Assembly: GCA_937988745.1 (NCBI GenBank)
Contig: CALKAR010000024.1
Location: 1 to 20,606, forward strand
Length of the DNA: 20,606 nt
DNA from: an uncultured Peptococcaceae bacterium
GTDB lineage: Bacteria; Bacillota; Limnochordia; Darwinibacteriales; Darwinibacteriaceae
Direction: 5' to 3'
Shown: positions 8,185 through 14,489 of the stretch, piece after piece
Layout of the letters: every line of letters starts with the position of its first letter
Position numbering within the stretch: the stretch's first letter is position 1
Position numbers and translations under genes: made by a program
Notes under the pieces: model-generated
Database searches by the model: none
What the model saw: the letters and a program-made list of their open reading frames with translations, nothing else
Told to the model about the DNA's origin: nothing

Positions 8185-8249
8185 TATTGGGAGGAACCCG
8201 CGGTGCAGTACCGAATATGGTATGTGAACCAGAACGAGGTGAAGTACGT

Positions 8250-9128
8250 ATGAAGCTGACAGATGTCCTACGGGCTAAAGCCCGGGGTGAAAGTCCAGAA
8301 GAGCTTAGTATTCCTCCGAACGATGAACAGGAGCAGGTTGAAGAGCTGCCTATTCATCTAATTCAAGCGAGTCAGTACCAACCTCGAGTTGAATTTGATG
8401 AGGAAGACTTGGACGAGTTGGCTCAATCGATAGCACAGCATGGCGTCCTGCAGCCCGTTGTTGTCCGAAAGACCGAGATGGGCTACGAATTGATTGTGGG
8501 AGAGCGCCGGTTAAGGGCCTGCCGGAGATTAGGATTGACAACTATACCGGCTATCGTTCGGGATTACGGCGACAAGCAGGCGGCAGAACTTGCTTTGATT
8601 GAGAATCTACAGCGCAAAGATCTGCGGCTGTTCGAAGAAGCTGAGGGTTACAAGCGGCTTCTTGACGAGTTTGGATTGACACAGGAGGAACTGGCAGCAC
8701 GATTAGGTAAGACGCAGTCTAGTATCGCAAACAAACTTCGTCTGTTAAGGCTGCCCCCTTCGGTACGGGAAATTATTTCCCGGGAAATACTCAGTGAAAG
8801 ACACGCCAGGGCGCTGCTCAGGCTGGAGTCTGAAGAACAACAGCTGAAAATAGTCAATCAAGTGGTCGAGCAAGGGCTGAATGTACGGCAGACAGAAGAA
8901 TTAGTACAGCAGATGTTGTCGGGAAAGAGTGCGGAGAAAGTCCCCAAGGAGGGGAAGCGTACGTTTGTGCTGAAGGATCTGCGCCTTTTCCGGAACAGCA
9001 TAAAATCTCTTACAGAGACGTTGAAAGAAGGCGGATTGGAAGTCGAAATTGAGGAACGCGATGGTGAGGATGCCTTTGAGCTCCTTGTAATTGTGAGGAA
9101 ACCGGAGGGGGTGAGGGAAAATGGCTAG
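8250..9128 (+). CDS. noc: Nucleoid occlusion protein Noc (ParB-family CTPase/DNA clamp)
   Basis: Noc is a ParB paralogue that loads at dispersed NBS sites and stops the division septum from cutting the nucleoid. The 292-residue protein has the ParB N-terminal domain with QYQPRVEFDEEDLDELAQSI and the CTP-binding GERRLRA (84-90), then ALIENLQRKDL. A helix-turn-helix, LTQEELAARLGKTQSSIANK (143-162), follows, then LSERHARALL. The QSSIANKLRLLRLP and ERHARAL wording is Noc-like rather than ParB-like, and a perfect NBS lies in the gene. The start is ATG 8250 with GAGGTGA (8236-8242). The N-terminus MKLTDVLRAKARGES is only weakly amphipathic and lacks the aromatic residues of the B. subtilis Noc membrane anchor. 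The gene overlaps soj by 8 bases. Confidence 0.92.
   Translation: MKLTDVLRAKARGESPEELSIPPNDEQEQVEELPIHLIQASQYQPRVEFDEEDLDELAQSIAQHGVLQPVVVRKTEMGYELIVGERRLRACRRLGLTTIPAIVRDYGDKQAAELALIENLQRKDLRLFEEAEGYKRLLDEFGLTQEELAARLGKTQSSIANKLRLLRLPPSVREIISREILSERHARALLRLESEEQQLKIVNQVVEQGLNVRQTEELVQQMLSGKSAEKVPKEGKRTFVLKDLRLFRNSIKSLTETLKEGGLEVEIEERDGEDAFELLVIVRKPEGVRENG
8774..8789. promoter_or_regulatory. Noc-binding site (NBS) inside noc
   Basis: The 16-base perfect palindrome TATTTCCCGGGAAATA contains the full 14-bp B. subtilis NBS consensus ATTTCCCGGGAAAT. It lies within the noc reading frame itself (codons for REIISREI). It matches in every position, so the specificity of this Noc is probably conserved. 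It may be a Noc-loading site and could also influence noc expression. Confidence 0.85.
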
Positions 9129-9888
9129 AGTGATCGCAGTGGTGAACCAAAAAGGTGGAGTAGGCAAGAGTACCACGGCTGTGAACCTAGGAGCGTACAT
9201 GGCCTTGGCTGGTAAACGTGTCCTTTTAGTTGATATAGATCCGCAGGGCAACGCTTCTAGTGGCGTTGGGGTGGACAAGTCTAAGATAAAAATGGGAATG
9301 TACAGCGTTCTGATTGAAGGAGAGCGCATTGAACGTATTATTCAGCCTACTGATATCGAGGGATTTGATATCGCCCCGGCAACCATTGAGTTGGCAGGCG
9401 CAGAGATTGAACTTGTTTCGACCATCTCGCGAGAGTTCAGGTTGAAGCGGGCACTAGATGCTGTCAAGGACGAGTACGATTATATATTAATTGATGCTCC
9501 GCCCAGCTTGGGGCTGCTTACTGTAAATGGCCTAACTGCCGCCAATTCAGTGTTGGTTCCAATTCAGTGTGAGTACTATGCCCTTGAAGGCTTAAGTCAG
9601 CTGGTAAGCACCATTGCGATGGTGCAGGAGCACCTCAATCCGGACTTGGAGTGGGAAGGGGTGGTCATGACCATGTACGATGCCCGCACCAACTTATCGC
9701 AGCAGGTTATCCAGGATGTTAAGACCTACTTCCAAAACAAGGTTAAGGTTTACGACTCCATCATCCCTCGGAATGTACGCCTAGGCGAGGCTCCCAGCTT
9801 CGGTCAGCCGATTGCTATTTATGATGCAAAATCCAAAGGTGCCATGGCTTACGAAAGTCTGGCCCGGGAGGTGCTTGGCATTGGGTAA
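9121..9888 (+). CDS. soj: Chromosome partitioning ATPase Soj/ParA
   Basis: Soj is the ParA-type ATPase of the chromosomal ParABS system. In sporulating Bacillota it helps origin segregation and modulates DnaA activity. The 255-residue protein has the deviant Walker A KGGVGKSTT (K11 and K16), Walker A' DIDPQGN (D38-N44) and Walker B ILIDAPPS (D125). It begins directly with the ATPase domain and has no N-terminal DNA-binding extension, as expected of chromosomal, not plasmid type Ia, ParA. GGAGGGGGTGAGGG precedes the ATG. It overlaps noc by 8 bases and parB by 8 bases, so all three are coupled. Confidence 0.96.
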   Translation: MARVIAVVNQKGGVGKSTTAVNLGAYMALAGKRVLLVDIDPQGNASSGVGVDKSKIKMGMYSVLIEGERIERIIQPTDIEGFDIAPATIELAGAEIELVSTISREFRLKRALDAVKDEYDYILIDAPPSLGLLTVNGLTAANSVLVPIQCEYYALEGLSQLVSTIAMVQEHLNPDLEWEGVVMTMYDARTNLSQQVIQDVKTYFQNKVKVYDSIIPRNVRLGEAPSFGQPIAIYDAKSKGAMAYESLAREVLGIG

Positions 9889-10720
9889 ACAACGTCTAGG
9901 TAAGGGTCTGAGAGCTCTCATTCCAGAAGCGGAAGAGGCGATCGGCCGAGGGGGTACTCAGGAGATTCCTCTGTCTGAGATCATGCCCAATCCGTTTCAA
10001 CCGCGCCGGGTATTTGATGAAGAGAAGCTTGAGCAACTGGCCGATTCGATTAAGCAGCATGGTTTATTGGAACCAATCGTGGTCCGGCGTGTTGAGCAAG
10101 GCTACGAGCTGGTAGTTGGGGAGCGGCGGTGGCGGGCAGCTGGACTTGCCGGATTGTCCTCTATTTCTGCAATTGTCCGCGACTATGATGACCAAGAGAT
10201 GGCGCAGCTTGCTTTGATAGAAAACCTACAGCGCGAAAATCTCAATCCGATAGAGGAAGCTGAGGGCTTTAAACGTCTGATTGATGAATTTGGTTTGACC
10301 CAAGAACAGGTGGCTCAAGCGGTTGGTAGAAAGCGGCCTTCCATTGCCAACGCTCTGCGGTTGCTGGGCCTCGACGCACAGACCAGAAGAATGGTTGAGA
10401 GTGGGCAGCTTTCTGCAGGACATGCGAAGGTACTCCTGAGTGTTGAGGCGGTAGGGCTGCGGCAGCGCTTGGCTGAACGAGTAGTTAGAGAAGAACTGTC
10501 GGTCAGACAGTTGGAACGCTTAGTGAAGGCGCGGAGCAGTGTTCCACGTAGAACAGCAAAAAAGGCAGATCCAGAAATTGTCCGCCTGCAAGATGAACTG
10601 CAGCGCAGCCTTGGAACCAAAGTGACCATCGGATACAGTAAAGGACGAGGGAAGATTGAAATAGAATATTACTCCGACGAAGAATTAGAGAGGATCCTAG
10701 AACATCTCGGAGTGAACTAG
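9881..10720 (+). CDS. parB: Chromosome partitioning protein ParB (Spo0J)
   Basis: ParB loads at parS sites as a CTP-dependent sliding clamp, recruits SMC, and regulates Soj. The true start is most likely TTG at 9881, giving 279 aa with the classic N-terminus GKQRLGKGLRALIP. GGGAGGTG (9866-9873) is correctly placed, and this start overlaps the soj stop. Conserved parts are PNPFQPRRVFDEEKLEQLA, the CTP-binding GERRWRA (80-86), ALIENLQRENLNPIEEA, the HTH region ending RPSIANALRLL, and LSAGHAKVLL. The C-terminal dimerisation part is present. A near-perfect parS lies within the gene and a perfect one follows its terminator. Confidence 0.96.
   Translation: MGKQRLGKGLRALIPEAEEAIGRGGTQEIPLSEIMPNPFQPRRVFDEEKLEQLADSIKQHGLLEPIVVRRVEQGYELVVGERRWRAAGLAGLSSISAIVRDYDDQEMAQLALIENLQRENLNPIEEAEGFKRLIDEFGLTQEQVAQAVGRKRPSIANALRLLGLDAQTRRMVESGQLSAGHAKVLLSVEAVGLRQRLAERVVREELSVRQLERLVKARSSVPRRTAKKADPEIVRLQDELQRSLGTKVTIGYSKGRGKIEIEYYSDEELERILEHLGVN
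10540..10555. promoter_or_regulatory. parS site inside parB (one mismatch)
   Basis: TGTTCCACGTAGAACA differs from the perfect palindrome TGTTCCACGTGGAACA at one position. It lies in the 3' third of parB, as in B. subtilis, where spo0J also contains a parS. It is expected to bind the ParB encoded here. Confidence 0.82.
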
Positions 10721-10736
10721 ACACGAAAAGCAAAAG

Positions 10737-10768
10737 GAGCGGAACTCTAAGGAGAACCGCTCTTTTTT
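10737..10768 (+). terminator. Terminator after parB
   Basis: GAGCGG (10737-10742) pairs with CCGCTC (10757-10762), and an inner CTC/GAG helix is separated by an A-A internal loop. TTTTTT follows. The A-rich run before the stem could let it act on the opposite strand too, toward yyaC. It ends two bases before the perfect parS. Confidence 0.82.
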
Positions 10769-10769
10769 G

Positions 10770-10785
10770 TGTTCCACGTGGAACA
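10770..10785. promoter_or_regulatory. Perfect parS site
   Basis: TGTTCCACGTGGAACA is a perfect 16-bp palindrome matching the bacterial parS core. It sits in the 71-bp gap between the converging parB and yyaC genes, directly after the parB terminator. It is probably a primary ParB loading site of this chromosome. Confidence 0.93.
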
Positions 10786-10791
10786 TTTCTC

Positions 10792-11388
10792 CTAGCGAAG
10801 GAACTGAGCAGATAGCGCTGCCTCGCGAGGCGCTGAACCTGATGCGAGACCTACAATCAGTGCTCGAGCAATAACTTCGGACATCCGCATCACAAGGCTT
10901 AGCCGGGTGTTTTGAAGAACAACGTGTTCCATAAATCCGCTCACATTTACAATACCAATAATGTGATAATCGCCGACACTGGGCAGCTGCTTGTTTACAC
11001 CTGTACCAGGATGCAGCGGCCCTCTTTTTACGGATATGTAACCAATGCTCTTAGAACGTCCTAAACAGGCATCCAGTGCGATAATTGTACTGGAACGATG
11101 CTCCGGTCCTGCAAGCCGTCTAGAATAGTCTGCTAAGTTTAGCGCATGGACTGGTTCGTCGAGCGTTCCATACACTGTGATGTTTGGTGAAAGGCGGCCG
11201 CGAGCCTTCTCCTTCATCAGCTGGGTGCCTACCAACGGGCCCAGGCAGTCCCCAGTTGATCGATCCGTGCCCACACAAACAATAGTAACCTTGTCTGAAA
11301 CAGGAAGATTAGCGATGGTCAGCGAAAGGTAGTCCACGGCTAATGGATCATTCCAATGAACGCGTCCGAGCAGCACAGAATCAGGCAT
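10792..11388 (-). CDS. yyaC: Spore protease-related protein YyaC
   Basis: YyaC belongs to the DUF1256 family, related in fold to the germination protease GPR and found mainly in spore formers; its exact role is unsettled. The 198-residue protein has the family signature IVCVGTDRSTGDCLGPLVGT (36-55, with D42 and D47) and the second conserved segment IIALDACLGR. The ATG at 11388 is preceded on the minus strand by GGAGGAGGA. It faces parB across parS, the same neighbourhood as in B. subtilis, where it is expressed in the forespore. Its presence is the clearest single sign that the host makes endospores. Confidence 0.93.
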   Translation of the reverse strand: MPDSVLLGRVHWNDPLAVDYLSLTIANLPVSDKVTIVCVGTDRSTGDCLGPLVGTQLMKEKARGRLSPNITVYGTLDEPVHALNLADYSRRLAGPEHRSSTIIALDACLGRSKSIGYISVKRGPLHPGTGVNKQLPSVGDYHIIGIVNVSGFMEHVVLQNTRLSLVMRMSEVIARALIVGLASGSAPREAALSAQFLR

Positions 11389-11422
11389 GGGCCACCATCC
11401 TCCTCCGTGTATTTGTCTTCCT

Positions 11423-11452
11423 TAATCTATGCAGAGACAAGCCCAATTATGC
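11423..11452 (-). promoter_or_regulatory. Possible forespore-type promoter of yyaC
   Basis: On the minus strand GCATAA (11452-11447) matches the -35 pattern GYATRA of sigma-G, close to sigma-F. Fifteen bases later, CATAGATTA (11431-11423) partly resembles a -10 element. Spacing and distance to yyaC are right, but the last -10 bases do not match well. Confidence 0.3.
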
Positions 11453-11495
11453 ATGAGAGGGGAATTTCTGGAATAAACATGGGCGAGGTGGTGGC

Positions 11496-12494
11496 ATGGC
11501 AGGAATTCGGAATGTGATCAGTGTAACCGCGTTCTACATTGCTGCGTTCATCGGCGCCGGATTTGCTTCAGGCCAGGAGATAATGAGTTTTTTTGCGAGC
11601 TATGGCAGAGGAGGATTAGCGGGAATAGGCGTCTGTGCAGTGCTTCTTGTCGTTGGTACGGCTCTCATTATCACTCGAAGTCGAGAACTTAATGCCGCAA
11701 CATACGCAGAACTAATTTACAAGAAAGCCCCTAGATTGGCACCATATTTGGATGCAGCTTATAGTGTGTTTGCGTTGATCGGCTTAGCCGTTATGCTGGC
11801 AGGATGTGGAGAACTATTAGGCCAGAGCCTCGGAATACCCGGCGGCTCCCTCATTAGTGCTTTGCTAATCGGCCTAGCTTTGCGCCAAGAACCAGACCGT
11901 CTGTTGGACTTGAGCACACTCTTGACCCCCGTGATGCTTGTCCTACTTGTAGTGCCCGCTGCCAAAACACTGCTCAGCAGCGGAATTCAGGTTCCCAACG
12001 AAGGTAACGCACTTGGAATAGGAGCAGGGATTCTTTATGCATCTTACAATCTGTGTCTATCCCTAGCTGTCTTGACCGCATTCCATCACAAGCTGCCGAC
12101 ACCTCGGCAGATATGGGGGGCGGCCTTACTAGGTAGTGGGCTTATAGTTGCTCTACTATTCACAATCACCTTCAGCTTTTGGTCGCTGCATGGCCCTCGT
12201 GAATCCAATGTCATGCCAATGTTGGCGTTATCACAGAATCTCGGTCCGCTCTTTGAGGCCTCATTTGTCGCTGTTCTGTTGGCAGCCATGTTAAGCACAG
12301 CCCTAGCCCATACCTTTGCCCTTGTAAATCGGCTGACACACCAAACGACTCTGAGCAAAAAATCATCCATCGTTCTAGTTCTAGGAATTGGACTAGGCCT
12401 TGCTAGGCTGGGCTTTGGTCCTTTGATTGACTTTGGGTATCCTATTATAGGAGTAGTGGGGCTCTTAATGTTTGCCGCACTCCTCAGGAAGTAA
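11496..12494 (+). CDS. YkvI-family membrane carrier
   Basis: This 332-residue, very hydrophobic protein has about ten predicted membrane segments. The N-terminal FYIAAFIGAGFASGQEIMSFF is the hallmark of the YkvI family, a poorly characterised branch related to LeuT/APC-fold transporters with the broken first helix typical of that fold. The substrate is unknown. The ATG at 11496 follows CGAGGTGGT. It is transcribed divergently from yyaC, with 107 bp between them. No transporter partners or enzymes nearby suggest a substrate. It could be an amino-acid or cation symporter by fold, but that is inference. Confidence 0.8.
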   Translation: MAGIRNVISVTAFYIAAFIGAGFASGQEIMSFFASYGRGGLAGIGVCAVLLVVGTALIITRSRELNAATYAELIYKKAPRLAPYLDAAYSVFALIGLAVMLAGCGELLGQSLGIPGGSLISALLIGLALRQEPDRLLDLSTLLTPVMLVLLVVPAAKTLLSSGIQVPNEGNALGIGAGILYASYNLCLSLAVLTAFHHKLPTPRQIWGAALLGSGLIVALLFTITFSFWSLHGPRESNVMPMLALSQNLGPLFEASFVAVLLAAMLSTALAHTFALVNRLTHQTTLSKKSSIVLVLGIGLGLARLGFGPLIDFGYPIIGVVGLLMFAALLRK

Positions 12495-12507
12495 ATGGCT
12501 GGGGAAG

Positions 12508-12537
12508 TTGCCCAATAACCCTGTCACTGTTTATAAT
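12508..12537 (+). promoter_or_regulatory. Probable promoter of the TPR gene
   Basis: TTGCCC (12508-12513, 4 of 6 matches to -35) and a perfect TATAAT (12532-12537) are spaced by 18 bp. Transcription would start near 12544, after the upstream ATG at 12536, which therefore cannot be the start codon. Confidence 0.55.
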
Positions 12538-12559
12538 GGAAGGAAGTGAGGTGATCGTA

Positions 12560-13087
12560 ATGAGCGACTCTGCTTCCAGCCTTTATAATGAAGCGCTGGA
12601 CAAACTCGAACGCTGGGATCTCGATGCAGCAGAACAGCTGCTGCGCCGTGTTCTAGAAATGGAACCAGAGAACGCCCAGGCTGTGAATAAGCTTGGGGTT
12701 GTATATGCGAGAAGAGAGCAGCTTGAAGAAGCTGAGCAATTATTTGAGCAGGCGATCAGCCTAGACCCCAATGACCCAGCTCCCTACTGCAACCTAGGCA
12801 ACATATACGCCCAGAGAGATTGGGTGGAGAAAGCCCAGGCAGCTTATGAGAAAGCTCTTTCCCTTGACCCTGAATATCCCAATGCTATCCACAACTTAGG
12901 AGTGCTTTACAGGAAAATGGGGGACATCAGTAAGAGTGTAGAACTGCTTAAGCGCGCTAATCGTCTAGAGAAAGGCCGCCTGCGGCAAGAACTGAAGAGC
13001 TCGCCAAAGGCACGCCGGACCGCGCTTGTGGGTTGGGCTATCATAATCGGCGTGATTCTGCTGTTTTTGTACCTAACTCGCGGCTGA
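12560..13087 (+). CDS. Tail-anchored TPR-repeat protein
   Basis: This 175-residue protein is made of about four tetratricopeptide repeats (roughly residues 7-38, 39-72, 73-106, 107-140), each ending in the typical L-x-P or similar turn (LEMEPEN, ISLDPND, LSLDPEY). A basic linker (KSSPKARR) and one C-terminal membrane helix follow (LVGWAIIIGVILLFLYLTRG). There is no signal peptide, so the repeats should face the cytoplasm while the tail sits in the membrane. The start is ATG 12560, 5 bases after GAGGTGA (12548-12554). TPRs bind other proteins; the partner is unknown. It appears to be a single-gene unit with its own promoter and terminator. Confidence 0.82.
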   Translation: MSDSASSLYNEALDKLERWDLDAAEQLLRRVLEMEPENAQAVNKLGVVYARREQLEEAEQLFEQAISLDPNDPAPYCNLGNIYAQRDWVEKAQAAYEKALSLDPEYPNAIHNLGVLYRKMGDISKSVELLKRANRLEKGRLRQELKSSPKARRTALVGWAIIIGVILLFLYLTRG

Positions 13088-13097
13088 TACCCACAGG

Positions 13098-13129
13098 TTA
13101 TCAACAGGGCTTGTGGATAATGTGAATAA
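13098..13129. promoter_or_regulatory. Cluster of three DnaA-box-like sites
   Basis: TTATCAACA (13098-13106, plus strand, one mismatch) is followed by TTATCCACA (13112-13120, minus strand, perfect) and TTATTCACA (13121-13129, minus strand, fits TTATNCACA). The last two abut in the same orientation. Such density by chance in 32 bases is unlikely. The cluster lies 10 bp after the TPR gene and overlaps the left arm of its terminator. Confidence 0.6.
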
Positions 13130-13156
13130 ACCCCATTTGTGTGGGGTTTATTTGTT
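13125..13156 (+). terminator. Terminator after the TPR gene
   Basis: An 11-bp perfect stem, AATAAACCCCA (13125-13135) / TGGGGTTTATT (13142-13152), with a 6-base loop is followed by TGTT. The U-rich 3' arm makes it a plausible terminator on the plus strand. It also overlaps the stop codon of the putative 30-aa gene on the minus strand and could stop that transcript too, less efficiently. Confidence 0.7.
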
Positions 13157-13240
13157 ACGCCTATACGGGCGCCAGATCAGAATCATGGTCTTCCCGCGCG
13201 CCTTTAGGAATGGATCAAGCAGTGACTTAAGTAATCTCAT
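13148..13240 (-). CDS. Putative 30-residue cationic peptide gene
   Basis: A short minus-strand frame encodes a 30-residue peptide starting MRLLKSLLDPFLKARGK and ending IWRPYRRNK. A strong SD, GGGGAGGT (13254-13247), ends 6 bases before the ATG, and the stop runs into a hairpin. The peptide is strongly basic (about nine Lys/Arg against one Asp). Its first half can form an amphipathic helix and its middle is hydrophobic with a Trp, so membrane association is plausible. I recognise no family: it has the size of SpoVM-like peptides but does not resemble SpoVM in sequence. No clear promoter was found upstream. It could be a chance frame. Confidence 0.4.
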   Translation of the reverse strand: MRLLKSLLDPFLKARGKTMILIWRPYRRNK

Positions 13241-13397
13241 GGCTCTACCTCCCCGAAACAGACCTTCTGCAATATACTATCCCGAAATGGAGAAGGTGTG
13301 ACAGGAGGATTATGGTTTCCCAGCGAGAAGTATCAATTTAAATAAATGCAAGGAAATTATTGCTAAGAAATTTCAGGACGAAAGGCGGCGATAGACC
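13241..13397 (+). other. Leader-like non-coding region before gcvT
   Basis: This segment lies between the putative minus-strand peptide gene and gcvT. It contains AGGAGG (13303-13308) followed by an ATG at 13312 and only nine codons before TAA. It also has an A/T-rich stretch with a 6-bp hairpin, GAAATT (13353-13358) / AATTTC (13369-13374). TATACT at 13273-13278 could be a -10 box, but no -35 fits. I do not see the conserved core of a glycine riboswitch. Confidence 0.35.
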
Positions 13398-14474
13398 TTG
13401 AAGCAGACCCCTTTAACTGCGCTGCACCGCCAGCTTGGGGCGAAGATGATCGATTTTCATGGGTTTGAGATGCCGGTTCAGTATACCAGTGTAATTGAAG
13501 AGCACCTTACTGTGCGGCGCGCTGTTGGCGTTTTTGACCTATGCCACATGGGTGAGTTTGATTTAGAAGGACCAGGGGCTGTGGCCACTCTGTCGCGGCT
13601 CACCACAAACGACCCATCTGGACTCAAACCAGGGGAGATTCAGTATACGATGCTTACCAATCCCGATGGTGGCATAATTGATGACATCCTGGTTTATCGC
13701 ACTGAGACTGGGTTTTTCTTAGTCGTAAATGCTTCTAACACTGAAAAAGACTTCAACTGGATTAATCAGCATCTGCTGCCCGACACCACATTTACAGATA
13801 GAACACCAGAATTGGCCCTCATTGCTGTGCAGGGGCCGAGGTCACTGCCGGTGGTGGAGCAGGTTTTAGGAATGCCGCTAGCGGACGTAAAGAGTTATAC
13901 ATTTATCGATACAAAATATAAGGGGCACTGGCTCCGGGCGTCTCGTACCGGATATACCGGTGAGGATGGTTTCGAACTCTACCTTCCTAACGCTGGCGCC
14001 CAAGAACTGTGGCAGCATCTGCTGACTGCAGGAGAAGCAGAAGGAATTGCGCCCGTCGGCCTGGGAGCCCGCGATACCCTCCGGCTGGAGATGCGAATGC
14101 CCTTATATGGTAACGACATCGATGAAACAACAACTCCTCTAGAAGCCGGTTTGAGTCGATTTGTCAAGTTCGATAAGGAAGACTTTATCGGGCGGGAGGC
14201 TCTTCTTAAGCAGAAGGAAGCGGGATTAAAGCGGCGTTTGGTAGGTTTTACGCTCCTTGAAAGGGGTATCCCCCGTCAGGGTTATCCGATTCTCAATGCC
14301 GATGGCGACGAGATTGGGCAAGTCACAAGCGGAACTCACTCGCCTTCGCTGAATCAAGCCATAGGTACCGGTTACGTTGCAGTGGAGGCCGCTGCGCCAG
14401 GTACAGAAATATATATCTTGGTAAGACAAAAACGCCTCAAGGCGCAGATTATAAAAGGACGCTTCTTAAAATAA
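13398..14474 (+). CDS. gcvT: Glycine cleavage system T protein (aminomethyltransferase)
   Basis: GcvT transfers the methylene group from aminomethyl-lipoyl-GcvH to tetrahydrofolate and releases ammonia. The 358-residue protein begins KQTPLTALHRQLGAKMIDFHGFEMPVQ, matching the family, and the TTG at 13398 is needed to include the conserved TPL segment. It has the folate-site motif NPDGGIIDD (D95, D96), SRTGYTGEDGFELY, GLGARDTLRLE, PLEAGL and GIPRQGY. The SD is weak (AAAGGCGG, about ten bases away), so the start is likely but not certain. It is the first of four genes in the gcvT-H-PA-PB operon, 15 bp ahead of gcvH. Confidence 0.95.
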   Translation: MKQTPLTALHRQLGAKMIDFHGFEMPVQYTSVIEEHLTVRRAVGVFDLCHMGEFDLEGPGAVATLSRLTTNDPSGLKPGEIQYTMLTNPDGGIIDDILVYRTETGFFLVVNASNTEKDFNWINQHLLPDTTFTDRTPELALIAVQGPRSLPVVEQVLGMPLADVKSYTFIDTKYKGHWLRASRTGYTGEDGFELYLPNAGAQELWQHLLTAGEAEGIAPVGLGARDTLRLEMRMPLYGNDIDETTTPLEAGLSRFVKFDKEDFIGREALLKQKEAGLKRRLVGFTLLERGIPRQGYPILNADGDEIGQVTSGTHSPSLNQAIGTGYVAVEAAAPGTEIYILVRQKRLKAQIIKGRFLK

Positions 14475-14489
14475 GAAGGAGGATTAGAC

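Noticed and set aside
8187..8249. N-terminal extension of Noc from a TTG at 8187
   Set aside because: The added residues are not Noc-like, and the ATG at 8250 has a well-spaced SD.
9812..9880. N-terminal extension of ParB overlapping soj by 77 bases
   Set aside because: The TTG at 9881 gives the conserved GKxRLGKGLxALI N-terminus with a good SD; the extension matches nothing in the family.
12536..12559. Upstream ATG start for the TPR protein
   Set aside because: It overlaps the TATAAT -10 box and has no SD; the ATG at 12560 has a good SD.
13113..13301. Plus-strand frame of 62 codons in the intergenic region before gcvT
   Set aside because: It begins inside the DnaA boxes, runs through the terminator hairpin, has no SD and shows no family features.
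13241..13397. Glycine riboswitch upstream of gcvT
   Set aside because: The conserved core around CCGAAGGAGCAA and the flanking pairing regions are not visible.
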